Source: Pseudomonas alloputida (GTDB taxonomy: Bacteria > Pseudomonadota > Gammaproteobacteria > Pseudomonadales > Pseudomonadaceae). From it: a stretch of DNA of 64,000 bases. The number at the start of each line of letters is the position of its first letter. Position 1 is the stretch's first letter. Positions 16,019-23,916 of this stretch are shown here, one piece after another. The position numbers and the translations under genes are program-made. The DNA is taken from the NCBI RefSeq assembly GCF_021283545.2, contig NZ_CP128540.1, forward strand, positions 1,771,501 through 1,835,500, in the 5' to 3' direction. The notes under the pieces were generated by a model. It did not search any database. It was not told the DNA's origin and worked only from the letters and a program-made list of their open reading frames with translations.

Positions 16019-18262
16019 ATGAGCTTCGGCGCCGATGAAGAAATCCTCCAGGATTTCCTGGTAGAGGCCGGCGAAATACTTGAGCAATTGTCCGAGCAAC
16101 TGGTCGAGCTGGAAAGCCGACCTGACGATGCCGACCTGCTCAATGCGATCTTTCGCGGTTTCCACACTGTAAAAGGGGGCGCCGGCTTCCTTCAGCTGAA
16201 CGAGCTGGTGGAGTGCTGCCATATCGCCGAGAACGTGTTCGACGTCCTGCGCAAAGGTGAGCGCCGGGTCGATGCGGAACTGATGGATGTGGTGCTCGAG
16301 GCACTGGATACGGTCAACAGCATGTTCGGCCAGGTGCGCGAGCGTGCCGAAGTGACACCGGCCACCCCGGCGCTGCTGGCAGCGCTGTCGCGCCTGGCCG
16401 AACCTGGGGCAGCCGAAGCTGTTGCAGCGCCCGTACCGGCACCGGTTGCCGACGTGGTGGCTGCAGCGCCGGCCGAGGCCGAGGAGCAACACCAGGACAT
16501 CACTGACAGTGAGTTCGAGCAGTTGCTCGATTCGCTCGATGCGATCAAGGCGCAAGCGGCGGCCGACGAGCAGATGCAGGGCGAGACTGTCAGCGGTGCG
16601 GGTGATGAAATCACCGACGCCGAGTTCGAATCGCTGCTCGACCAGTTGCACGGCAAGGGCCAGTTCAATGCCGAGGTCGCCGCGCCACCGGTTGCCGTCA
16701 GCAGCGAAGTGGTCAGTGATGAGATCACCGACGCCGAATTCGAATCGCTGCTCGACCAGTTGCATGGCAAGGGCACCTTCCAGGCTGGCGCCTTGCCAGC
16801 CGCCCAGGCACCAGCACCTGCCGCGCCAGACAACAGCGCAGCCAGCGATGAAATCAGCGAGCACGAGTTCGAAGCCCTGCTGGACCAGTTGCACGGCAAG
16901 GGCAAGTTCGGTGGCGATGTTGCCGCTGTAGAAGCCCCGGCTGCTGTCCAGGCGCAAGCGCCGGCTGCCGCCAAGGCCGAAAGCCAGCCGGTGGCCAAGC
17001 CCGCTGCCGCGCCAGCGCCTTCGCCGGCCAGCAAACCTGCCGCGGCGCCTCGCGCGCCGGCCCCGGCCGCCGAGAAGCACGCCGCCAGCGAAGCGGAAAC
17101 CACCGTGCGCGTCGACACCGCGCGCCTGGACGAGATCATGAACATGGTCGGCGAACTGGTGCTGGTGCGTAACCGCCTGGTGCGCCTGGGCCTGAACAGC
17201 GGCGACGAGGCCATGTCCAAGGCCGTGTCCAACCTTGACGTGGTCACCGCCGACCTGCAGACCGCGGTGATGAAAACCCGTATGCAGCCGATCAAGAAGG
17301 TCTTCGGCCGCTTCCCGCGCCTGGTTCGCGACCTGGCGCGCCAGCTGAAGAAAGAGATCAATCTGGAACTGGTCGGCGAAGAGACCGACCTTGACAAGAA
17401 CCTCGTAGAAGCCTTGGCCGACCCGCTGGTGCACTTGGTGCGCAATGCGGTCGACCACGGTATCGAGATGCCCGACGAGCGTGAAGCGTCTGGCAAGGCG
17501 CGTACCGGCCGCGTAGTGCTGTCGGCCGAACAGGAAGGCGACCACATCCTGCTGTCGATCTCGGACGACGGCAAGGGCATGGACCCGAACATCCTGCGCG
17601 CCAAGGCCGTGGAAAAGGGCCTGATGGACAAGGACGCCGCCGAGCGCCTGAGCGAGTCGGACTGCTACAACCTGATCTTCGCCCCTGGCTTCTCGACCAA
17701 GACCGAGATTTCCGATGTGTCCGGGCGTGGCGTGGGCATGGACGTGGTGAAAACCAAGATCTCCCAGCTCAACGGCTCGATCAACATTTTCTCGGCCAAG
17801 GGCCAAGGCTCCAAGATCGTCATCAAGGTGCCGCTGACCCTGGCGATCATGCCCACCCTTATGGTGATGCTGGGCAACCAGGCGTTTGCCTTCCCGCTGG
17901 TCAACGTCAACGAGATCTTCCACCTCGACCTGTCGCGTACCAACGTGGTCGACGGCCAGGAAGTGGTGATCGTGCGCGACAAGGCGCTGCCGCTGTTCTA
18001 CCTCAAGCGCTGGCTGGTCCAGGGCCAGGTGCACGAAGAGCAGCACGAGGGCCACGTGGTGATTCTGTCGGTCGGCACCCAGCGCATCGGTTTTGTCGTC
18101 GACCAACTGGTGGGCCAGGAAGAAGTGGTCATCAAGCCGCTGGGCAAGATGCTGCAAGGCACCCCGGGCATGTCCGGGGCCACCATTACCGGCGACGGTC
18201 GCATCGCGTTGATTCTCGACGTCCCGAGCATGCTCAAGCGTTACGCCGCGCGGCGTATTTGA
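16019..18262 (+). CDS. cheA: CheA, chemotaxis histidine kinase with internal repeats
   Basis: A 747-residue sensor kinase. The Hpt domain has the phosphorylated His at residue 49 ([10 protein letters not shown]). The region that would be P2 is replaced by four copies of a short acidic unit, roughly [19 protein letters not shown], near residues 160, 195, 234 and 277, followed by an Ala/Pro-rich linker. After it come the dimerisation helices ([18 protein letters not shown]), the ATPase domain ([29 protein letters not shown]) and the CheW-like domain. The frame could start at TTG 16016, but ATG 16019 with AAGGAG in front is better. Confidence 0.97.
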   Translation: MSFGADEEILQDFLVEAGEILEQLSEQLVELESRPDDADLLNAIFRGFHTVKGGAGFLQLNELVECCHIAENVFDVLRKGERRVDAELMDVVLEALDTVNSMFGQVRERAEVTPATPALLAALSRLAEPGAAEAVAAPVPAPVADVVAAAPAEAEEQHQDITDSEFEQLLDSLDAIKAQAAADEQMQGETVSGAGDEITDAEFESLLDQLHGKGQFNAEVAAPPVAVSSEVVSDEITDAEFESLLDQLHGKGTFQAGALPAAQAPAPAAPDNSAASDEISEHEFEALLDQLHGKGKFGGDVAAVEAPAAVQAQAPAAAKAESQPVAKPAAAPAPSPASKPAAAPRAPAPAAEKHAASEAETTVRVDTARLDEIMNMVGELVLVRNRLVRLGLNSGDEAMSKAVSNLDVVTADLQTAVMKTRMQPIKKVFGRFPRLVRDLARQLKKEINLELVGEETDLDKNLVEALADPLVHLVRNAVDHGIEMPDEREASGKARTGRVVLSAEQEGDHILLSISDDGKGMDPNILRAKAVEKGLMDKDAAERLSESDCYNLIFAPGFSTKTEISDVSGRGVGMDVVKTKISQLNGSINIFSAKGQGSKIVIKVPLTLAIMPTLMVMLGNQAFAFPLVNVNEIFHLDLSRTNVVDGQEVVIVRDKALPLFYLKRWLVQGQVHEEQHEGHVVILSVGTQRIGFVVDQLVGQEEVVIKPLGKMLQGTPGMSGATITGDGRIALILDVPSMLKRYAARRI

Positions 18263-18308
18263 TTTCGGTGGCGCGCCCTGGCGGGTTGCGCCGCCTAATG
18301 GAGTGTTT

Positions 18309-19421
18309 ATGGCAGTCAAGGTCCTGGTGGTGGATGATTCTGGTTTCTTCCGCCGCCGTGTCTCGGAAATCCTCTCGGCGGATCCAACGATCCAGGTAGT
18401 GGGTACCGCGACCAACGGCAAGGAAGCAATCGACCAGGCGCTGGCGCTCAAGCCCGATGTGATCACCATGGACTACGAAATGCCCATGATGGATGGCATT
18501 ACCGCCGTGCGGCACATCATGCAGCGCTGCCCGACGCCCGTGTTGATGTTCTCGTCGCTGACCCATGAAGGCGCCCGCGTCACCCTCGACGCGCTGGATG
18601 CCGGCGCAGTGGACTACCTGCCGAAAAACTTCGAGGACATCTCGCGCAACCCTGACAAGGTCAAGCAGTTGCTGTGCGAGAAGGTGCACACCATTTCGCG
18701 CAGCAACCGCCGGATCGGCAGCTATGCCAGAACGGCGCCGGTCGCCGCGCCAGCGCCGGCCAGCACCTTTACCAGCCAGGCGCAGACGCGCCCGGCAGCG
18801 CCTGCCCGTGCAGCGGCCCCGACGCCGGCGGCCTCGCAGTCGCCGGCACCCAAGCGCAAACCCTACAAACTGGTGGCCATCGGTACCTCCACGGGGGGGC
18901 CGGTGGCGCTGCAGCGGGTACTGACGCAGCTGCCGGCCAATTTCCCGGCGCCGATCGTGTTGATCCAGCACATGCCGGCGGCCTTCACCAAAGCGTTTGC
19001 CGAACGCCTGGACAAGCTGTGCCGCATCAGCGTCAAGGAAGCCGAAGACGGCGACATGCTGCGCCCGGGCCTGGCCCTGCTGGCCCCCGGTGGCAAGCAG
19101 ATGATGATCGATGGCCGTGGCACGGTGAAGATCCTGCCCGGCGACGAGCGCCTGAACTACAAGCCGTGCGTGGACATCACCTTCGGTTCGGCGGCCAAGT
19201 CGTACGGTGACAAGGTGTTGTCGGTGGTGCTCACCGGCATGGGCGCCGATGGCCGCGAGGGCGCGCGCCTGCTCAAGCAGGGGGGCAGCACGGTGTGGGC
19301 CCAGGATGAAGCCAGCTGCGTGATTTATGGCATGCCCATGGCCATCGTCAAGGCGAACCTGGCGGATGCCGTGTACAGCCTCGACGAAATCGGCAAGCAC
19401 CTGGTGGAGGCGTGCGTCTGA
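18309..19421 (+). CDS. cheB: CheB, chemoreceptor methylesterase
   Basis: A 370-residue response regulator and protein-glutamate methylesterase/deamidase. The receiver domain has VDDSGFF and the phospho-acceptor in [12 protein letters not shown]; a Pro/Ala-rich linker follows (residues ~140-185), then the esterase domain with the catalytic Ser in IGTSTGGP, His in QHMPAAF and Asp in GMGADGREG. The ATG follows AATGGAG. The stop shares a base with the motC start. Confidence 0.96.
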   Translation: MAVKVLVVDDSGFFRRRVSEILSADPTIQVVGTATNGKEAIDQALALKPDVITMDYEMPMMDGITAVRHIMQRCPTPVLMFSSLTHEGARVTLDALDAGAVDYLPKNFEDISRNPDKVKQLLCEKVHTISRSNRRIGSYARTAPVAAPAPASTFTSQAQTRPAAPARAAAPTPAASQSPAPKRKPYKLVAIGTSTGGPVALQRVLTQLPANFPAPIVLIQHMPAAFTKAFAERLDKLCRISVKEAEDGDMLRPGLALLAPGGKQMMIDGRGTVKILPGDERLNYKPCVDITFGSAAKSYGDKVLSVVLTGMGADGREGARLLKQGGSTVWAQDEASCVIYGMPMAIVKANLADAVYSLDEIGKHLVEACV

Positions 19422-20161
19422 TGGACGTCCTCAGCCTGATCGGTCTGATCCTGGCTTTCGTTGCCATTGTCGGTGGCAACTTCCTTGAAGGCGGTCATGT
19501 CGGTGCTCTGGTCAATGGCCCGGCGGCTCTGATCGTGCTGGGTGGCACCCTGGCGGCGGCGTTGTTGCAGTCGCCGCTAACGTCGTTCAAGCGCGCCTTG
19601 CAGATTTTGCGCTGGATCCTGTTTCCTCCGCGGGTCGACCTGGCGGGCGGCATCGACCGCGTGGTGAACTGGAGCCTGACCGCTCGCAAAGAAGGCCTGC
19701 TGGGCCTGGAAGGGGTAGCGGACAGCGAGCCCGACCCCTATGCGCGCAAGGGCCTGCAACTGCTGGTGGATGGCGCCGAGCCGGAAGCCATCCGCAGCAT
19801 CCTTGAGGTCGACCTCCTTACCCAGGAGGGCCGTGACATCCAGGCAGCCAAGGTATTCGAAAGCATGGGCGGCTATGCGCCGACCATCGGCATCATCGGT
19901 GCGGTCATGGGCCTTATCCATGTGATGGGCAATCTGGCCGACCCGTCGCAACTGGGCAATGGCATTGCCGTGGCCTTTGTCGCCACCATTTACGGTGTGG
20001 CCAGTGCCAACCTTGTGCTATTGCCGGTCGCCAGCAAGCTCAAGGCCATCGTCATGCGCCAGTCGCGCTACCGCGAAATGCTGCTCGAAGGCCTGCTGTC
20101 GATTGCCGAAGGTGAAAACCCGCGCTCGATCGAGCTGAAGCTGCAAGGCTTCATGGAGTAA
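19421..20161 (+). CDS. motC: MotC, flagellar stator protein (MotA family)
   Basis: A 246-residue MotA-type membrane protein with four hydrophobic segments, including [19 protein letters not shown] at the start and the pair around TIGIIGAVMGLIHVMGNL. With MotD it forms the second proton-driven stator set of Pseudomonas. Start overlaps the cheB stop; motD begins 3 bases after its stop. Confidence 0.94.
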   Translation: MDVLSLIGLILAFVAIVGGNFLEGGHVGALVNGPAALIVLGGTLAAALLQSPLTSFKRALQILRWILFPPRVDLAGGIDRVVNWSLTARKEGLLGLEGVADSEPDPYARKGLQLLVDGAEPEAIRSILEVDLLTQEGRDIQAAKVFESMGGYAPTIGIIGAVMGLIHVMGNLADPSQLGNGIAVAFVATIYGVASANLVLLPVASKLKAIVMRQSRYREMLLEGLLSIAEGENPRSIELKLQGFME

Positions 20162-20164
20162 CCC

Positions 20165-21022
20165 ATGCGTCGCCGTCGTCATACCGAGGAACACGAAAAC
20201 CACGAGCGCTGGCTGGTGTCGTACGCCGACTTCATCACGTTGCTGTTCGCCTTCTTCGTGGTGATGTATTCCATTTCCTCGATCAACGAGGGTAAGTACA
20301 AGGTTATTTCCCAGGCTTTGCTAGGGGTATTCAACGACCCCGAGCGCAGCATGAAGCCGATCCCGATTGGCGATGAGCAGCCGCTCAGCGTGCGCCCGGC
20401 CGAACCGCTGGTCAAAGACAGCGAGCAGACCGAAGCGGGCCTGGCGGCGACCAATGTCGACCCGTTGAAAACCATCAGCGATGACGTGCGCGATGCCTTC
20501 GGCGACCTGATCAACAGCGACCAGATGACCGTGCGCGGCAACGAGCTGTGGATCGAGATCGAGCTCAACTCTTCGCTGCTGTTTGGCAGTGGTGACGCGA
20601 TGCCCAGTGACAAGGCGTTTGCGATCATCGAGAAGGTGGCCAGCATCCTCAAGCCGTTCGCCAACCCGGTGCACGTCGAAGGCTTCACTGACAACCTGCC
20701 AATCCGCACCGCGCAGTACCCTACCAACTGGGAGTTGTCCTCGGCGCGCGCGGCCAGCATCGTGCGGCTGCTGGCCATGGAGGGCGTCAACCCGGCACGC
20801 ATGGCTTCGGTGGGCTATGGCGAGTACCAGCCGGTGGCCAGCAACGATACCGCCGAAGGGCGCGCACGCAACCGCCGGGTGGTGCTGGTGATTTCCCGTA
20901 ACCTGGAAGTGCGCCGCAGCCTGACCGGCTCGGGCAGCGCCAATGCCACACCGGATGCCGCATTGCGCCGGGCTGGCACACAAAGTGCACCGGCAATACA
21001 AGCAACGGTAGCGAGGCCGTGA
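20165..21022 (+). CDS. motD: MotD, flagellar stator protein (MotB family)
   Basis: A 285-residue MotB-type protein. The N-terminal WLVSYADFITLLFAFFVVMYS is the single membrane helix with the proton-binding Asp, followed by a plug/linker and an OmpA-like peptidoglycan-binding domain (VEGFTDNLPI, WELSSARAASIVRLL, GEYQPVASN, NRRV). It anchors the MotC ring to the cell wall. Confidence 0.95.
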   Translation: MRRRRHTEEHENHERWLVSYADFITLLFAFFVVMYSISSINEGKYKVISQALLGVFNDPERSMKPIPIGDEQPLSVRPAEPLVKDSEQTEAGLAATNVDPLKTISDDVRDAFGDLINSDQMTVRGNELWIEIELNSSLLFGSGDAMPSDKAFAIIEKVASILKPFANPVHVEGFTDNLPIRTAQYPTNWELSSARAASIVRLLAMEGVNPARMASVGYGEYQPVASNDTAEGRARNRRVVLVISRNLEVRRSLTGSGSANATPDAALRRAGTQSAPAIQATVARP

Positions 21023-21051
21023 TACGTCAATTCCCCGTCGCCGCTGTCCCC

Positions 21052-21134
21052 TGCAGGCGCGGGTTTACCCGCGAGCCGGGCGACGCGGTGTATGGCACCG
21101 GTTGCACCGGTGTTCGCGGGTAAACCCGCTCCTA
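21052..21134. repeat. REP inverted pair
   Basis: Arms GCGGGTTTACCCGCGA (21059-21074) and its complement (21114-21129) face each other around a second small palindrome, GCACCGGTTGCACCGGTG. It separates the che/mot block from the ParA-like gene. Confidence 0.85.
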
Positions 21135-21206
21135 CATTGATTGCGCGAGCTTTCGAATTTTGAGCAAGGCAGTGTCCCTGCCAAATCAATAGATAGAGTT
21201 TGCTTG

Positions 21207-21995
21207 ATGAGAGTCTGGGCAGTAGCCAATCAAAAAGGTGGTGTCGGCAAGACCACCACTACCATTGCCCTGGCCGGCCTGCTGGCCGAGGCCGGCAAGC
21301 GCGTGGTCGTCGTCGACCTCGACCCGCACGGCTCGATGACCAGCTACTTCGGGCACAACCCGGATGCCCTGGAGCACAGCTGCTACGACCTGTTCCTGCA
21401 CAAGGGCACGGTGCCCGAAGGCTTGCCCGGGCAACTGCTGCTGCCCACCAGCGATGAGCGCATTTCGCTGTTGCCGTCGAGTACCGCCCTGGCGGTGCTG
21501 GAGCGCCAGTCGCCAGGGCAGAATGGCCTGGGCCTGGTAATCGCCAAGAGTCTGGCGCAGCTGTGGCAGGATTTCGACTATGCCCTGATCGACAGCCCAC
21601 CCTTGCTGGGTGTGCTGATGGTCAATGCCCTGGCCGCCAGCCAGCAGCTGGTGATCCCGGTGCAAACCGAATTCCTTGCGGTGAAGGGCCTGGAACGCAT
21701 GGTCGGCACCTTGGCCATGGTCAACCGTTCGCGCAAGCAGGCGCTGCCGTACCAGATCGTACCGACCCTGTTCGACCGTCGTACCCAGGCGTCGCTGGGC
21801 ACCCTCAAGCTGCTGCGTGACACCTACGGGCAGCATGTATGGCAGGGCTACATTCCGGTGGATACGCGCCTGCGCGATGCCAGTCGCAAGGGCGTCACGC
21901 CTTCGCAGTTCGACAGCAAGAGCCGTGGGTTGATCGCCTACAGGGCGCTGCTCAAGCACCTGCTCACCTACAAGAACGCAGTGCAGGTAGCCTGA
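21207..21995 (+). CDS. ParA-like ATPase (ParC type, polar chemotaxis array positioning)
   Basis: A 262-residue ParA ATPase with ANQKGGVGKTTTTIALA (deviant Walker A), VVVDLDPHGS and ALIDSPPLLG. In polar flagellates a ParA homologue in the chemotaxis operon (ParC) places chemosensory arrays at the pole, working with a CheW-like partner; here the CheW-domain gene follows with an overlapping start. The ATG at 21207 precedes the canonical first strand MRVWAVANQKGG. Confidence 0.9.
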   Translation: MRVWAVANQKGGVGKTTTTIALAGLLAEAGKRVVVVDLDPHGSMTSYFGHNPDALEHSCYDLFLHKGTVPEGLPGQLLLPTSDERISLLPSSTALAVLERQSPGQNGLGLVIAKSLAQLWQDFDYALIDSPPLLGVLMVNALAASQQLVIPVQTEFLAVKGLERMVGTLAMVNRSRKQALPYQIVPTLFDRRTQASLGTLKLLRDTYGQHVWQGYIPVDTRLRDASRKGVTPSQFDSKSRGLIAYRALLKHLLTYKNAVQVA

Positions 21996-22891
21996 TGACT
22001 CAAACCCGGCAAACCAGCACCCGGCCCCAGATGGCCCTGCAATCGTACCTGGACGGCCTGCTGCAGGAGGCCACCGAGGCCAAAGACCTGAGCGAGCAGC
22101 CGGCAGTGGCGGACGAGTTCGCCGAGGCGGTGCGCGAGGAGCAGGCACGCGATGCCCGACAGCCAGCCCGGCCTGAGCCCGCCGAAGCCGCCGCCGCCAG
22201 CTTTGCCCCGCGGCCGTTCGCCGAACCCCGGCTGGCGGTACTGCCCAGCGTGATGCCGGTGGAAGCCCCGGTGGTGACGGTGGTCGAGCAGGAGGTCGTG
22301 GCCGAAGCCAGCATCCCGGTACTGGTCGAAGAACAAACCGTGGAACCGGCTGTGCCGCTGGTCGATGTGCATCTGCCGGCACCCAACCTGCCCGTACCCC
22401 CGGCCACTGTCGATGGTCGTCCGGTGTGGGCGGCCGAGCCGTTCGAATGCCTGCTGTTCGACGTTGCCGGCCTGACCCTGGCGGTGCCGTTGGTGTGCCT
22501 GGGCTCGATCTACACCCTGGCTGGCCAGGAGCTGACGCCACTGTTCGGCCAGCCCGACTGGTTCCTCGGCATCCTGACCTGCCAGGCCGGCAACCTGAAG
22601 GTGCTGGACACTGCGCGTTGGGTAATGCCCGACCGCTACCGCGATGATTTTCGCCAGGGCCTGCAATACGTGATTTCGGTGCAGGGCTATGAATGGGGGC
22701 TGGCGGTGCATCAGGTCAGCCGCTCGCTGCGCCTGGACCCGTCGGAGATCAAGTGGCGCAGCCAGCGTGGCCAGCGCCCGTGGCTGGCCGGCACCGTAAT
22801 CGAACACATGTGCGCACTGCTCGACGTCGCCGCACTGGCCGAGCTGATCGCCAGCGGTGCGGTCAAGCAGATGCACGCCAAACAGAAATGA
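21995..22891 (+). CDS. CheW-domain protein (ParP-like)
   Basis: A 298-residue protein with a long Pro/Ala/Val/Glu-rich N-terminal region (residues 1-~140) and a C-terminal CheW-like domain (PFECLLFDVAGLTLAVPLVCLG, FLGILTCQAGNLKVLDTARWV, LAGTVIEHMCALLDVAALAEL). This build fits ParP, the partner of ParC that tethers CheA arrays at the pole. Its start shares a base with the stop of the ParA-like gene. Confidence 0.87.
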   Translation: MTQTRQTSTRPQMALQSYLDGLLQEATEAKDLSEQPAVADEFAEAVREEQARDARQPARPEPAEAAAASFAPRPFAEPRLAVLPSVMPVEAPVVTVVEQEVVAEASIPVLVEEQTVEPAVPLVDVHLPAPNLPVPPATVDGRPVWAAEPFECLLFDVAGLTLAVPLVCLGSIYTLAGQELTPLFGQPDWFLGILTCQAGNLKVLDTARWVMPDRYRDDFRQGLQYVISVQGYEWGLAVHQVSRSLRLDPSEIKWRSQRGQRPWLAGTVIEHMCALLDVAALAELIASGAVKQMHAKQK

Positions 22892-22932
22892 CACAGAACA
22901 TACCGCCAACGGCGGATTTTGAGGGTAGGGGA

Positions 22933-23412
22933 ATGAAAAAGTCGTCTGCACAAGGTTCCGAAGATCCGATCCTGCAGTGGGTTACCTTCCGTCTGGACAA
23001 CGAGTCCTACGGCATCAATGTGATGCAGGTGCAGGAAGTCCTGCGCTACACCGAGATTGCCCCGGTACCGGGTGCGCCGAGCTACGTGCTGGGCATCATC
23101 AACTTGCGCGGCAACGTGGTGACGGTGATCGACACGCGTCAGCGTTTTGGCCTGATGCCGACCGAAGTGACCGACAACACCCGTATCGTCATCATCGAAG
23201 CCGACAAGCAAGTGGTCGGCATTCTGGTCGACAGCGTGGCCGAAGTGGTTTACCTGCGCCAGTCCGAAATCGAAACCGCGCCGAACGTGGGTAACGAAGA
23301 GTCGGCCAAGTTCATTCAAGGCGTGTGCAACAAGAATGGCGAACTGCTGATCCTGGTCGAACTGGACAAGATGATGACCGAGGAAGAGTGGTCCGAGCTG
23401 GAGAACATCTGA
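22933..23412 (+). CDS. cheW: CheW, chemotaxis coupling protein
   Basis: A 159-residue coupling protein linking chemoreceptors to CheA. It is essentially a single CheW domain: ILQWVTFRLDNESYGINVMQVQEVL, VLGIINLRGNVVTVIDTR, and FIQGVCNKNGELLILVELDK. TAGGGGA lies before the ATG. Confidence 0.96.
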   Translation: MKKSSAQGSEDPILQWVTFRLDNESYGINVMQVQEVLRYTEIAPVPGAPSYVLGIINLRGNVVTVIDTRQRFGLMPTEVTDNTRIVIIEADKQVVGILVDSVAEVVYLRQSEIETAPNVGNEESAKFIQGVCNKNGELLILVELDKMMTEEEWSELENI

Positions 23413-23413
23413 G

Positions 23414-23809
23414 TTGATCCTAGAGGTTGCTGTCATCTTCCTGGCGCTGGGCTGGGCGCTGAGCCTGTGGTTTTTCCTCAACTACAGCAAGCGCCAGCGC
23501 GAGCTGGCTGCGCAGCAGGCCGAGGGCGATGCGCTGCGTGACCAGCGCATCAAGGACTTGGCCAAGCGTCTGGATGACTACCAGAACGGCACGGTGCGCA
23601 TGGGTGAGGCCATCCATGAGCTGCGTGCGGCGGTGGCCACCCTGCCGGACCGGCTGGAACGCCTCGAGCAGCGCGACCCCAGCAACGTAACTTTCAGCCA
23701 GGCGGCCAAGCTGGTGGGGATGGGGGCGAGTATCGATGAGTTGACCCAGAGCTGCGGCCTGACCCAGGCCGAGGCGGAGTTGATGAGCAAGGTGTACCGG
23801 GCTCCTTGA
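23414..23809 (+). CDS. DUF2802 membrane-anchored protein
   Basis: A 131-residue protein with one N-terminal membrane helix (VAVIFLALGWALSLWFFLNY), a charged coiled-coil-like middle and a C-terminal region (FSQAAKLVGMGASIDELTQSCGLTQAEAELMSKVY) that fits the DUF2802 family. It begins with TTG one base after the cheW stop. Its role is unknown; it ends the flagellar/chemotaxis transcript. Confidence 0.82.
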   Translation: MILEVAVIFLALGWALSLWFFLNYSKRQRELAAQQAEGDALRDQRIKDLAKRLDDYQNGTVRMGEAIHELRAAVATLPDRLERLEQRDPSNVTFSQAAKLVGMGASIDELTQSCGLTQAEAELMSKVYRAP

Positions 23810-23845
23810 CGGGGTACCCTCGGCAGCAGGTTCGTCGCCTGGGAA

Positions 23846-23874
23846 ATCGAGCGGCGCCCCATGCTCCGCTCGAT
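23846..23874. terminator. Stem-loop between convergent genes
   Basis: ATCGAGCGG and CCGCTCGAT pair around an 11-base loop between the DUF2802 gene and the convergent toxin-like gene. It may serve as a two-way transcript end, though no long T-run follows. Confidence 0.5.
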
Positions 23875-23916
23875 CTGAAAGGTGTCGCCAGGCTCGTTCA
23901 GTACCCGCTGTTCATT

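Noticed and set aside
15227..18469. Very long open frame (1080 codons) on the minus strand opposite cheZ-cheA
   Set aside because: It mirrors high-GC coding sequence of cheA and cheZ, is rich in His/Gln/Arg as expected of an antisense frame, and has no family features.
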